Shown here: in pieces, positions 1 through 9,335 of the stretch
Layout: every line of letters starts with the position of its first letter
Position numbering within the stretch: position 1 is the first letter of the stretch
Assembly (NCBI GenBank): GCA_003569185.1
Contig: BGOJ01000001.1
Span: forward strand, 252,557-316,556
DNA: 64,000 nucleotides
From: Candidatus Planktophila sp.
GTDB lineage: Bacteria; Actinomycetota; Actinomycetes; Nanopelagicales; Nanopelagicaceae
Direction of reading: 5' to 3'
The notes under the pieces: model-generated
Told to the model about the DNA's origin: nothing
Seen by the model: the letters and a program-made list of their open reading frames with translations, nothing else
Database searches by the model: none
Program-made: the position numbers and the translations under genes

Positions 1-129
1 ATTAGTTGAATCTAGCTTTGCGCAGTAGGTAGTGCTTTCACAACTTATATTTTCATAATCACCAAAGAAGATTCCAATCACCACCCCAATCACAAGGGTT
101 GGCAGAAGGTAGCTGTATTTCACCCCCAT
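1..129 (-). CDS. hypothetical protein, N-terminal part, runs off the window edge
   Basis: An open minus-strand frame of 43 codons continues past the left edge. After a short start (Met-Gly-Val-Lys) it has a hydrophobic stretch at about residues 7-22 that could be a membrane anchor or signal peptide. A polar segment with two cysteines follows. It is divergent from rpsB. I see no clear Shine-Dalgarno sequence and no TANNNT box at leaderless spacing, so the start is uncertain. I do not recognise the family. It could also be a chance open frame. Confidence 0.35.
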   Translation of the reverse strand, partial: MGVKYSYLLPTLVIGVVIGIFFGDYENISCESTTYCAKLDSTN

Positions 130-305
130 ATTTTGGATTATTTAAGCAGGCCAATGCGTGGGCCAGGTGGTAGTGCTGTGGAAATTGGGGTGTAAAAGTT
201 CAGGTAGGATTTACCTCAGCACAAGACCTTAAAAAAGTTTTGTGACTTCACGCATCTTAAAGTGATTAATTGATTACCAATTAAATGCTTAAGAACCTGT
301 TCGGT

Positions 306-373
306 GTAGTTAGCAATAACTACTCGGTTCGAAGATGCTAGGGATTTAGCAAATTGCTAGATCACAAACCGAG
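306..373 (+). promoter_or_regulatory. structured 5' leader upstream of rpsB
   Basis: A 7-bp perfect stem GTAGTTA/TAACTAC closed by a GCAA (GNRA) loop occupies 306-323. A second 7-bp pairing, CTCGGTT (323-329) with AACCGAG (367-373), encloses a small TAGC/GCTA hairpin at 347-359. The first open codon of rpsB follows about 50 bases later behind an AAAGGAG. Ribosomal protein S2 operons are autoregulated through mRNA leaders in some bacteria. That this leader does the same is an inference. The 130-305 stretch shows no gene. Confidence 0.45.
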
Positions 374-425
374 TGCTCTTTAATTACCTTGCGTAAATAA
401 AGAGTGAAAAAAGGAGTGTGCCTAA

Positions 426-1241
426 ATGGCAGTTGTAACAATGCGAGAGCTTCTCGACAGCGGTGTTCACTTTGGACATCAGACTCGTCGATGGAATCCA
501 AAGATGAAGCGCTATATCTTCACTGAGCGCAACGGCATCTACATCATCGATATCCAACAATCATTAGCGCTAATTGATGCCGCTTATGAGTTTATTAAAG
601 ATGCAGTTGCAAAGGGTGGCCACGTACTTTTCGTTGGCACCAAAAAGCAAGCACATGAGCCAATCAAGCAGCAATCTGCCCGAGTTGGTATGCCTTATGT
701 AACAGAGCGTTGGTTAGGCGGAATGCTTACCAACTTCCCAACTGTTTATAAGCGCGTGCTTAGATTAAAAGAGTTAGAGGCGCTAGAGACAGCAAATGAT
801 CAACTTCTAACCAAAAAAGAGTTACTTGTTCTTCGCCGTGAGCGCGAGAAGTTAAATAAGAACCTTGATGGAATTCGTAATATGACCAAGCTGCCTGCGG
901 CAATTTGGGTGGTTGATACTAAGAAGGAGCACTTAGCTGTTGCTGAGGCGAAAAAACTTGGTATTCCAGTTATTGCAATCTTGGATACAAATTGTGATCC
1001 AGATGAGGTTGATTTCAAGATTCCTGGCAATGATGATGCGATTAGATCTATTGCGCTTCTAACTAGAGTAATGACTGATGCAATTGTGGCTGGACTTCAA
1101 ATTAGATCAGCAAATGCTGCAAAGATTGCTGATAAGGCAGCTGCTGAAGCAGCCGCTGCGGCTGAGAAAACAGCTGAACAACCGCTTGCTGATTGGGAAA
1201 AAGATCTAATCAAAGAGCCAACTGAAAACAAGGGTGCATAA
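426..1241 (+). CDS. rpsB: 30S ribosomal protein S2
   Basis: Structural protein of the small ribosomal subunit, needed for S1/mRNA docking on the 30S head. The 271-residue product has the N-terminal S2 block (Met-Arg-Glu-Leu-Leu-x-x-Gly-Val-His-Phe-Gly-His, residues 6-18) and the [10 protein letters not shown] signature at 95-104. The C-terminal tail is alanine- and lysine-rich and acidic at the end, normal for actinobacterial S2. The ATG is preceded by AAAGGAG at good spacing. It is the first gene of the rpsB-tsf pair; the tsf start lies two bases after its stop. The long structured leader in front suggests autoregulation. Confidence 0.97.
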   Translation: MAVVTMRELLDSGVHFGHQTRRWNPKMKRYIFTERNGIYIIDIQQSLALIDAAYEFIKDAVAKGGHVLFVGTKKQAHEPIKQQSARVGMPYVTERWLGGMLTNFPTVYKRVLRLKELEALETANDQLLTKKELLVLRREREKLNKNLDGIRNMTKLPAAIWVVDTKKEHLAVAEAKKLGIPVIAILDTNCDPDEVDFKIPGNDDAIRSIALLTRVMTDAIVAGLQIRSANAAKIADKAAAEAAAAAEKTAEQPLADWEKDLIKEPTENKGA

Positions 1242-1242
1242 G

Positions 1243-2069
1243 TTGGCCTATACAGCAGAGGATGTTAAGAGATTACGGGAGCAGACCGCTGCCGGAATGC
1301 TTGATTGCAAAAAAGCATTAGATGAAGCAGATGGTGATTACCAAAAAGCGGTAGAGATCATTCGCGTCAAAGGTCAAAAGGGTGTTACAAAACGTGAAGG
1401 CCGAGCCACCTCAAATGGTTTGGTAACAGCAAAAGCAGAGGGTGACTTGGGTGTAATGCTTGAGTTAAATTGCGAAACTGATTTCGTTGCAAAGGGAGAA
1501 AAGTTTCAAGCTTTAGCTGATGAGTTGTTAAACCATCTAGCGGCATCAAAAATTGGTGAGCTAGATAAGTTTTTATCATCAAAGCTAGCCTCAGGTAAAA
1601 CTGTGCAAGAGGTCGTTGATGAGGGAAATGCGATGTTGGGGGAGAAGATTGAGATTAAGCGAATCTCTGTTTTAACTGGTTCACCAGTCTCTTTATATCT
1701 ACACAAAACCTCTCCTGATCTACCACCACAGGTTGGTGTGCTAGTTCAGCTAAAGAGTGCTGCTGAAAATGTTGGTAAAGATATTGCCCAACATATTGCA
1801 GCCTTCGCGCCACTTTTTGTAGCCGAGATCAAGTACCAGCTGATGAAATTGCTAAAGAGCGCAGATTGGCGGAGGAGACAGCAAAGGCTGAAGGAAAGCC
1901 AGAAGCCTCAATCGCCAAGATTGTGGAGGGCCGTGTTACTGGCTTTGTTAAAGAGGTATCTCTTCTTGAGCAAGCATTTGCTAAGGATGCTAAAAAGACT
2001 GTGCAACAAATTCTGGATGAGGCTAAGACCGCCGTGTCTGCCTTTAATAGATTCCGCGTAGGTCAGTAA
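1243..2069 (+). CDS. tsf: elongation factor Ts, frameshifted in this sequence
   Basis: Guanine-nucleotide exchange factor that recycles EF-Tu. The TTG start (Met-Ala-Tyr-Thr-Ala-Glu-Asp-Val) fits the family better than an in-frame GTG nine bases upstream inside rpsB. The first frame carries the UBA-like segment VKRLREQTAAGMLDCKKAL (residues 8-26) and the NCETDFVAK core. At about 1823 the frame breaks: GTAGCCGAG should read GTAGCCCGAG. After restoring one C the protein continues Val-Ala-Arg-Asp-Gln-Val-Pro-Ala-Asp-Glu and on to the normal C-terminal domain ending FRVGQ. The loss of one C from a CCC run is most likely a sequencing error, because the gene is essential. Confidence 0.93.
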
Positions 2070-2101
2070 ACTAGTAATACAAATTAATTAAAGGAGCGCT
2101 C

Positions 2102-2819
2102 ATGCCACGTAAAGGTTATAAACGAGTGCTCCTTAAATTATCTGGTGAGGTTTTTGGCGGAGAAAAAAGGCATCGGTGTTGATCCTGATGTAGTCCATGA
2201 TGTGGCAAATCAAATCGCAGAGGTTGTTAGAGGCGGAACGCAGATTGCCATTGTGGTCGGCGGCGGAAATTACTTTAGAGGAGCTGAGCTTCAACAACGC
2301 GGCATGGATAGAGCGCGTGCTGATTACATGGGCATGCTTGGCACGGTAATGAATTGTTTAGCGCTACAAGATTTTCTAGAAAAAGAGGGTATTGAAACCC
2401 GCGTGCAAACTGCAATCACAATGGGTCAGGTGGCAGAGCCTTATGTGCCACGTCGTGCGATTAGACATTTAGAAAAGGGCAGAGTTGTAATTTTTGGAGC
2501 TGGTGCTGGTATGCCATTTTTTACCACCGACACAGTTGCCGCGCAGCGCGCACTTGAAATTGGTGTGGACGCACTCCTTTTGGCAAAAAGTGGTGTGGAT
2601 GGTGTTTATTCAGCTGATCCTCGTAAGGATAAGAGTGCAACAAAGTATGAGGCAATTTCCTATGATGAGGTTTTAAGTAAATCACTTGCAGTTGCAGATG
2701 CAGCTGCCTTTGCACTTTGCCGTGAGAACAAACTGCCAATTGTGATCTTTGATCTTAAAAATCAAGGCAATATCAGGCGGGCAGTATCTGGTGAAAGCAT
2801 TGGCACACTCGTCTCCTAA
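2102..2819 (+). CDS. pyrH: UMP kinase, frameshifted in this sequence
   Basis: Phosphorylates UMP to UDP in pyrimidine synthesis (amino acid kinase fold). The ATG follows AAAGGAGCGC and begins [16 protein letters not shown], the PyrH start. A run of six A at 2163-2168 should be five: removing one A gives Gly-Gly-Glu-Lys-Gly-Ile-Gly-Val-Asp and joins the rest of the enzyme, including the [11 protein letters not shown] block and the conserved [14 protein letters not shown]. The corrected length is about 238 residues, as usual. It lies between tsf and frr, the standard order. Confidence 0.94.
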
Positions 2820-2893
2820 GCCTCATTTATTACCGTATTTATAACCCTAAGTAATTTGCTAGTAGAGTTGGATTAATTAAAGGAGATGCAAAG

Positions 2894-3457
2894 ATGTCAG
2901 ATTTAAATAGCTCACTGGCTGAGTGCAACACCAAGATGAATAAAGCTATTGATGTTGCTAAAGAGGATTTCGCCACCATTAGAACCGGCAGAGCTCACCC
3001 AGCGATGTTTGCAAAGTTAATGGTTGATTACTACGGCACCGGCACTCCCTTATCTCAACTTGCAACTGTGCAGGTTCCAGAGGCCCGGCTTGCGCTAATT
3101 ACTCCTTATGACAAGGGCGCGATGGCAGCTATTGAAAAGGCAATTCGCGATTCAGATCTAGGTGTTAATCCAGGAAGTGATGGCACTGTAATTCGCGTTA
3201 ACTTTCCACAATTAACTGAAGAGCGACGCAAAGAGTTTATTAAGGTTGCAAAGGGCAAGGCGGAGGATTCAAAGGTTTCAATTCGTGCAATTAGGCGAAG
3301 TGCGAAAGAGGCGATGGAGAAGTTAGAAAAAGATGGCAAGGTTGGCAAAGATGATTTAGCCAGAGCTGAAAAAGAGCTAGAAAAAGTTACTGGTGAGCAC
3401 ACCGCGAAAATTGATGAGTTGCTAAAGCATAAAGAAGCTGAGCTGCTGGAGGTTTAA
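2894..3457 (+). CDS. frr: ribosome recycling factor
   Basis: Splits post-termination ribosomes together with EF-G. The 187-residue product matches the family length and its layout: a three-helix bundle with an inserted beta domain containing YYGTGTPLSQLA (about 46-57), then the long C-terminal helices with RKEFIKVAKGKAEDSKVSIR. The ATG has a strong AAAGGAG seven bases upstream. Its stop overlaps an ATG of the next gene. A 74-base spacer separates it from pyrH, so it may have its own promoter; a TAGAGT hexamer at 2863-2868 is a possible -10 box. Confidence 0.97.
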   Translation: MSDLNSSLAECNTKMNKAIDVAKEDFATIRTGRAHPAMFAKLMVDYYGTGTPLSQLATVQVPEARLALITPYDKGAMAAIEKAIRDSDLGVNPGSDGTVIRVNFPQLTEERRKEFIKVAKGKAEDSKVSIRAIRRSAKEAMEKLEKDGKVGKDDLARAEKELEKVTGEHTAKIDELLKHKEAELLEV

Positions 3458-3459
3458 TG

Positions 3460-4304
3460 ATGGCAGACCTGCACGCAATAAATGATGCGATAAATAAAAA
3501 GGCAGGTCGCAAACTTCTTCCTTCTATTTTAGTATCCCTATTTTTACTGGGATTAATTTTGGCACCATCAATACCCAACCACTCTTATTTTTTGGCCTTA
3601 TTTGGATTGTTATCATGATCGGAGTTCGAGAGATCACCGCTGCCTATGGCAAGGGCGGAATTGAACTACCTGATTATGTATTAATGATTGCAGCCACTGT
3701 TTTACTAGTGGCAACCTGGAATGGCAATACCCAAGGCCTTGCAGTTTCTGCTGGTCTTACCATCCCGATTTTAATGTTTACTTTGCTTTTAATCTCTCAA
3801 AAAGATTTTATTAAACGATCAACCTCCGCTGTTTTTATTACCTTCTACCTAGCTGTCCTTGGTGGATTTATCTTGTTGCTAGCAAATCATGAGGATGGGG
3901 CAACAAGAATTTTTGCATTGGTTGCCTTAATTGCCTGCAATGACACCTTTGCATATATTGCTGGAGTTTTAATTGGTAAGCACAAACTTGCGCCAAGTAT
4001 TTCTCCAAAGAAAAGTTGGGAAGGATTAATTGGGGGAGCGATCGCAGCTGTGATCGGTGGCTCATTTATCTTTAACTCACTCTTTGAAACCGCCTGGTTT
4101 GTTGGCGCATTAATTGGGTTGATGACAGTAGTTACTGCAACCTGTGGGGACTTGATTGAATCTGCGATAAAGAGAGATTTAGCAATTAAAGATATGTCTA
4201 ATTTACTGCCGGGCCATGGCGGGATTATGGATCGTTTAGATTCTGCCCTTTTCACAGCCCCAGCTGTTTGGTTTGCAATTGAATTAATTAATCGGTACTT
4301 ATAG
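3460..4304 (+). CDS. cdsA: phosphatidate cytidylyltransferase, frameshifted in this sequence
   Basis: Makes CDP-diacylglycerol from phosphatidic acid and CTP; an integral membrane enzyme. The start chosen is the ATG seven bases after GGAGG; another in-frame ATG lies three bases upstream. The first frame gives a basic N-terminus and the first membrane helix and then stops. A run of six T at 3588-3593 should be seven, which joins Ser-Tyr-Phe-Phe-Gly-Leu-Ile-Trp to IGVREITAAYGKGG. The second part has several membrane helices, the SPKKSWEGLIGG block and the C-terminal signature GDLIESAIKRDLAIKD followed by GHGGIMDRLDS. The corrected product is about 281 residues. Confidence 0.92.
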
Positions 4305-5402
4305 ATGGCTGATTTAGTATTTGATGCCCCAGCTGTTAAGAAAAAAACACCAATACATCTTGCTGATTTAACCCCGACTGAGCGCAAGGCGCGGGCAGTT
4401 GAGTTAGATCTGCCGCCATTTAGAGCTAATCAATTGGCGGTGCATTTTTTCACCCATCACAATGATGATGTTGAAAGCTTTACCGATATTCCAAAGGATT
4501 TGCAGGCAAAATTAGGTGAGGCATTTTTACCTAAATTACTTACGCTAGTTAAATCTGTTACCTGTGATGGTGGTAAAACTAGAAAAGATCTATATCGATT
4601 ACATGATGGAGTTTTAGTTGAATCTGTTTTAATGCGTTATACCGATCGCACCACAGTTTGTATTTCATCCCAAGCCGGATGCGGCATGCAATGCCCATTT
4701 TGCGCAACTGGCCAAGCAGGATTAACTAGAAATTTAACCGCAGGTGAGATTACAGCGCAGGTAATGATGGCAGCTCGTGCATGTGATTTAGGTGAGATGC
4801 CAGGTGGGCCAACACGGTTATCTAATGTGGTTTTTATGGGCATGGGTGAGCCGATGGCTAATTACAAAGCGGTGATGCAAAGTATTAGAAATATTACAAA
4901 TCCTCAGCCAGATGGTTTAGGCATTGGGGCAAGATCGGTAACTCTTTCAACTGTTGGCTTAGTAAGTGGCATTGAAAAGTTAATTGAAGAGGATATTCCA
5001 GTAACCTTGGCAATTTCATTACACACTCCAGATGATGAGTTACGCGACACCTTGGTGCCAATTAACTCAAGATGGAAAGTTAAAGAGGTGCTGCAAGCAG
5101 CTGATAAGTATGAAGCTAAAACTGGCAGGCGGTACTCAATTGAGTATGCATTGATTAGAGATATTAATGATCAAGCTTGGCGAGCTGATTTATTAGGTCG
5201 GTTATTAAAAAATAAAAATGCTCATGTCAATTTGATTCCATTAAATCCAACCCCTGGATCTAAGTGGACCGCATCTCGAGCCGAAGATGAGCGGGCCTTT
5301 GTTGAAACATTGGAAGGGTATGGGGTGCCAGTTACGGTGCGCGATACCAGAGGGCGGGAGATTGATGGTGCCTGTGGTCAATTGGCGGCATCTGAAAAAT
5401 AA
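4305..5402 (+). CDS. rlmN: 23S rRNA (A2503-C2)/tRNA (A37-C2) methyltransferase RlmN
   Basis: Radical SAM enzyme that methylates C2 of A2503 in 23S rRNA and A37 in some tRNAs. The 365-residue product has the 4Fe-4S motif [11 protein letters not shown] around residue 126, the family hallmark GMGEPMANY, and the later NPTPGSKW and [11 protein letters not shown] segments; the cysteine near the C-terminus is the expected partner in catalysis. It begins on the base after the cdsA stop, so translation is probably coupled. rlmN after cdsA is the usual actinobacterial order. Confidence 0.95.
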   Translation: MADLVFDAPAVKKKTPIHLADLTPTERKARAVELDLPPFRANQLAVHFFTHHNDDVESFTDIPKDLQAKLGEAFLPKLLTLVKSVTCDGGKTRKDLYRLHDGVLVESVLMRYTDRTTVCISSQAGCGMQCPFCATGQAGLTRNLTAGEITAQVMMAARACDLGEMPGGPTRLSNVVFMGMGEPMANYKAVMQSIRNITNPQPDGLGIGARSVTLSTVGLVSGIEKLIEEDIPVTLAISLHTPDDELRDTLVPINSRWKVKEVLQAADKYEAKTGRRYSIEYALIRDINDQAWRADLLGRLLKNKNAHVNLIPLNPTPGSKWTASRAEDERAFVETLEGYGVPVTVRDTRGREIDGACGQLAASEK

Positions 5403-5428
5403 GTAACAAATCTTAAATAATTGCGCTA

Positions 5429-5457
5429 TTGATTACAGCTGGGCGGATAACTAGACT
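5429..5457 (+). promoter_or_regulatory. predicted sigma-70-type promoter for the aldehyde dehydrogenase gene
   Basis: TTGATT, a 17-base spacer and TAGACT lie about 30 bases upstream of a GTG start that has its own AAGGAG. The spacing and the TANNNT -10 fit an actinobacterial housekeeping promoter. Confidence 0.5.
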
Positions 5458-5489
5458 CTCACACAAGTTAATTAGCCAAGGAGTATTTA

Positions 5490-6917
5490 GTGAAAACGCT
5501 GCAAAACTTTGTCAATGGTAAAAAGGTAAGTGCCACCTCAGATAAGGTCCAGGATTTAATTAATCCAGCTACTGGTCAGGTTTTTGCAAAGGCGCCAGTC
5601 TCCAACGCATCCGATGTTGATAAGGCAATGGTCGCTGCAGCAAGTGCCTTTGAAGTTTGGAAAGAGTCAACACCAGGGGAGCGACAAAAGGCGATAAATA
5701 AGATTGCAGATGCAATTGAGGATAGAAGTGAAGAGTTAATCGGAATTGAATCAGAAAATACTGGCAAACCAATTGCGGTCACTCGGGCCGAAGAGATTGG
5801 TCCAATGCTTGATCAGATTAGATTTTTTGCAGGAGCGGCTAGAAATTTAGAGGGAAAATCTGCAGCTGAATACTTTAAAGGTCACACCTCATTTATTAGA
5901 CGTGAACCAATTGGCGTTTGCGCGCAGGTGACACCATGGAATTATCCAATGATGATGGCGGTGTGGAAGTGGGCGCCAGCAATTGCGGCTGGAAATACTG
6001 TTGTCTTAAAGCCAAGTGATACCACTCCAGTTTCAACACTTTGGATGGCAGAGTTAATGCAGGAGTTTTTGCCAGAGGGTGTAATAAATGTTGTGGTGGG
6101 AGATCGTGATACTGGTAGAGCATTGGTTGAACATGAGATTCCACAGATGGTCTCTATTACTGGCTCAGTAAGAGCTGGTATGGAGGTTGCCGGAAGTGCT
6201 GCTAAAGATTTAAAGAAGTTACACCTTGAGTTAGGTGGCAAAGCACCAGTTGTAATCTTTGATGATGCTAATTTAGAGGCAGCTTGTGAATGGATTGCAG
6301 TTGCTGGTTACTTTAACGCTGGCCAAGATTGCACAGCTGCCACTCGAGTATTGGTTGAGGCAAGTGCTTATGATGATGTGGTGGCGCTGCTTTCAGAGCA
6401 GGCAAAAAATGTAATTAAAGTTGGTATGCCAGATGAGGATGTATTAGTTGGCCCAGTTAATAATGCTAATCAATTAGCAAGAGTCCAAGGATTCTTAGAT
6501 CGTGTGCCAGCCCACGCAAGAGTTACTGCAGGAGGAACTGCAATTAAGGGTCCTGGATACTTCTGGAATCCAACTGTGGTGGCAGATCTAAAACAGGATG
6601 ATGAGATGATTCAAAATGAGATCTTTGCGCCAGTTATTACTGTGCAAAAGTTTAAGGATGAGGCAGAGGCGGTTCGTTACGCCAACGGTGTTAAGTATGG
6701 ATTGGCCTCAAGTGTTTGGACAAAGGATCATGGCCGAGCGATGCGAATGGCAAAGGCCTTTGATTTTGGTTGTGTATGGATCAATACCCATATTCCAATG
6801 GTGGCGGAGATGCCTCATGGCGGATTTAAGCACTCCGGTACCGGTAAGGACCTATCAGCTTATGGATTTGAGGAGTACACCCGCATCAAACACGTGATGA
6901 CTAACCTCAACGCCTGA
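5490..6917 (+). CDS. patD: gamma-aminobutyraldehyde dehydrogenase
   Basis: NAD-dependent aldehyde dehydrogenase, 475 residues, probably oxidising 4-aminobutanal (from putrescine) to GABA. The catalytic glutamate lies in LELGGKAPVV (about residue 247) and the nucleophilic cysteine in FNAGQDCTAATR (about 280). The GQDCTA context is typical of the PatD/aminobutyraldehyde branch rather than succinate-semialdehyde dehydrogenases. GTG start with CCAAGGAG upstream. The polyamine importer genes follow directly, which supports the substrate. A betaine aldehyde or other omega-aminoaldehyde substrate cannot be excluded. Confidence 0.82.
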   Translation: MKTLQNFVNGKKVSATSDKVQDLINPATGQVFAKAPVSNASDVDKAMVAAASAFEVWKESTPGERQKAINKIADAIEDRSEELIGIESENTGKPIAVTRAEEIGPMLDQIRFFAGAARNLEGKSAAEYFKGHTSFIRREPIGVCAQVTPWNYPMMMAVWKWAPAIAAGNTVVLKPSDTTPVSTLWMAELMQEFLPEGVINVVVGDRDTGRALVEHEIPQMVSITGSVRAGMEVAGSAAKDLKKLHLELGGKAPVVIFDDANLEAACEWIAVAGYFNAGQDCTAATRVLVEASAYDDVVALLSEQAKNVIKVGMPDEDVLVGPVNNANQLARVQGFLDRVPAHARVTAGGTAIKGPGYFWNPTVVADLKQDDEMIQNEIFAPVITVQKFKDEAEAVRYANGVKYGLASSVWTKDHGRAMRMAKAFDFGCVWINTHIPMVAEMPHGGFKHSGTGKDLSAYGFEEYTRIKHVMTNLNA

Positions 6918-6984
6918 TAGATTTCCCCACACTCCCCAAAGCAGAAGAGCACTGTTCCTACGAGAGTAATAAGAAAGAGAAGTA

Positions 6985-8184
6985 ATGAAAAAAGATATTA
7001 ACTCCTTATCTCCTGAAGCTCGCGCAATTATTCGCGCTCAGGTTTCTCGTCGTTCAGTTCTTGCTGGCGTTGGCGCAGTTTCAGCTGCTGGTTTATTAGC
7101 AGCATGTGGCACAGGTTCATCTACCGGAGCAAAGGTTGCAGTTGATGTTAGTGATACTGAAAAAATTGTGCGGTGGGCAAACTGGCCACTTTATTTAGAT
7201 TTTAATGAGGATACAAAGGTTTACCCAACTCTTGCTGCCTTTGAAAAGCAGAGTGGTTTAAAGGTTACTTATGAAGAAGCAATTGATGACAACAATACTT
7301 TTTATGGCAAAGTGCAAGGACAACTTTCAATCGGATCAGATATTGGTTATGACATTGTTGCCCCAACTGATTGGATGGCAGCTAGATTTATTGAGCAGGG
7401 ATATGCTCAAAAATTAGATCCAGCTAATGTGCCAAACAAAACAAATATTCGCCAAGTTTTATCAGATGTTGGCTTTGATAAAGGTCGTCAGTACTCATTA
7501 ACCTGGCAATCAGGTTTTGCTGGCTTTGGCTGGAATACCCAAAAACTTCCAAAGGGTGTTCGTACCATGGAGGATCTCTTTGCACCAGCAAATAAGGGAA
7601 AGGTTGTAGTTCTCTCTGAGCTACGAGACACAATCGGTGTAATCATGCTTTATCAGGGTGTAGATCCATCCTCAAACTTCACTGAGGATCAATATATGAA
7701 TGCAATTGATTTCTTCAAGAAGAAGATTGCTGATGGCTTTATTCGCCAAGTTAAGGGCAACTCTTACTCAGAGGATCTAAAACGAGGCGATGCCAACGCC
7801 GTAATTGGATGGTCTGGCGATATATTTATTTTGAAATCTGAGTCTGGTGGCAAGTTTGATTTTGCTATCCCTGAGTCAGGTGGAACATTATGGAGTGATA
7901 ACTTGTTGATTCCATCAACATCAACTCATAAGAAAAATGCTGAGAAGTTAATCAATTACTACTACGAGCCCGCAGTTGCAGCGCAGGTTGCCGCATATGT
8001 TAATTACATCTGCCCAGTAGAGGCTGCCCAACCTGAGCTTGAGAAGATTGATCCAGCTCTTGCTGCCAGCCCATTTATTTTCCCAGATGCTGCCACCCTT
8101 GCAAAGGTGAAGGTGTTTAGATCTCTTAGCGCTGATGAGAGCACTAAATTCCAAACAGCATTTGATGAAGCTATCGGCAATTAG
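6985..8184 (+). CDS. potD: polyamine ABC transporter substrate-binding lipoprotein
   Basis: Extracytoplasmic binding protein for putrescine or spermidine (399 residues). The N-terminus has a twin-arginine motif, Ser-Arg-Arg-Ser-Val-Leu-Ala-Gly at 21-28, a hydrophobic stretch and a lipobox LLAAC with the acceptor cysteine at 41, so it appears to be a Tat-exported lipoprotein. The mature part matches the PotD/PotF family, with the early block NWPLYLDFNED and the YDIVAPTDWMA segment. The order potD-potA-potB-potC and the flanking putrescine catabolism genes support polyamine as substrate. Which polyamine it binds cannot be read from the sequence. Confidence 0.88.
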   Translation: MKKDINSLSPEARAIIRAQVSRRSVLAGVGAVSAAGLLAACGTGSSTGAKVAVDVSDTEKIVRWANWPLYLDFNEDTKVYPTLAAFEKQSGLKVTYEEAIDDNNTFYGKVQGQLSIGSDIGYDIVAPTDWMAARFIEQGYAQKLDPANVPNKTNIRQVLSDVGFDKGRQYSLTWQSGFAGFGWNTQKLPKGVRTMEDLFAPANKGKVVVLSELRDTIGVIMLYQGVDPSSNFTEDQYMNAIDFFKKKIADGFIRQVKGNSYSEDLKRGDANAVIGWSGDIFILKSESGGKFDFAIPESGGTLWSDNLLIPSTSTHKKNAEKLINYYYEPAVAAQVAAYVNYICPVEAAQPELEKIDPALAASPFIFPDAATLAKVKVFRSLSADESTKFQTAFDEAIGN

Positions 8185-8205
8185 GTTTTAGACAAGTAGC
8201 TGGTG

Positions 8206-9332
8206 ATGGCGAACAGTAAAGTCTCACAAGATACTGGTGATTTAAAACTTAATAGAGTCTCTAAACATTACGGTGATTTTTGCGCCGTTGATGATCTGTC
8301 ATTAATCGTGCCAGATGGCTCCTTCTTCGCACTCCTTGGACCATCTGGTTGCGGTAAAACCACAACACTTCGAATGATTGCAGGCTTAGAGGAGCCAAGT
8401 GCTGGAACTATTTCAATTGGCGATACTGATATCACAACCCAAAAATCATATCGACGAAATGTAAATACAGTATTTCAAAATTACGCATTATTTCCTCACC
8501 TAACAATTTTGAAAATATCGCCTTCGGTTTACGTCGGCGTGGAATTAAAGATGTTAAAACTGAGGTTGAAAATGCGTTAAATCTGGTGGAGATGGGCCAT
8601 TTGGCTGAGCGCAAACCAAATCAATTATCAGGTGGGCAACAACAACGTATTGCAGTGGCTAGAGCAATTGTTAACCGGCCAGAGGTTTTATTACTTGATG
8701 AGCCACTTGGCGCACTTGATCTAAAGCTGCGCCGGCAGATGCAGATTGAGTTAAAGCGAATTCAAACTGAGGTTGGAATTACCTTTATTCACGTCACCCA
8801 TGATCAAGAAGAGGCAATGACCATGGCTGACACCATTGCGGTGATGAATCAAGGAAAGATTGAGCAAATGGGAAGTGCAACTGATCTTTATGAGGCGCCA
8901 AAGACCGCATTTGTTGCTAACTTTTTAGGTCAATGCAATTTGATTAAAGGAAAAATAACTTCAAGAGGTGGGGATAAGGCAACAGTTACCGCTAAAGGCT
9001 TAACCTTTGAAGTTCCACTATCTCGGGTTGCAACTAGCAGTGATAGCGTATTTTTGGGAGTCCGCCCAGAAAAACTTCGCTTAGATGACAGCGGCGTTAA
9101 CTCAATTAAGAATTGTGTTGTTACCGATCGCTCATTTGTTGGCACCTCAACCCAATACTTAGTAAGAGCGCCATGGGATTTAGAGCTGGTTGTTTTTGAA
9201 CAAAATGATGAAGGATTACATGATCTTCGGGTTGGCGATACCGTCTCTCTTGAGTGGGATGCCGAACACACCTTTGCATTAGATGGTGCTGGCGATATTA
9301 ATGCTGGCGCTGATCTTGATGATGAAGAGTAA
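8206..9332 (+). CDS. potA: polyamine ABC transporter ATP-binding protein, frameshifted in this sequence
   Basis: Cytoplasmic ATPase of the importer. The first frame has Walker A GPSGCGKTT (about residues 46-54) and the Q-loop segment VFQNYALFPHLT. T4 at 8507-8510 should be T5: this restores Thr-Ile-Phe-Glu-Asn-Ile-Ala-Phe-Gly-Leu-Arg and leads into the second frame with the ABC signature LSGGQQQRIA, Walker B LLLDEPLGALD, the switch histidine HVTHDQEEA and a C-terminal TOBE domain. A GTG directly before the ATG is an alternative start. The deletion is most likely a read error, since both halves are well conserved. Confidence 0.9.
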
Positions 9333-9335
9333 GTA

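Noticed and set aside
203-217. AGGTA-TACCT dyad before rpsB as a terminator
   Set aside because: The stem is only five base pairs and no T-run follows on either strand at the right distance.
321-375. GGTTCGAA in the rpsB leader as a tRNA T-loop
   Set aside because: No adjacent T-stem complement, no acceptor stem and no anticodon arm; the pairing partners form a different hairpin.
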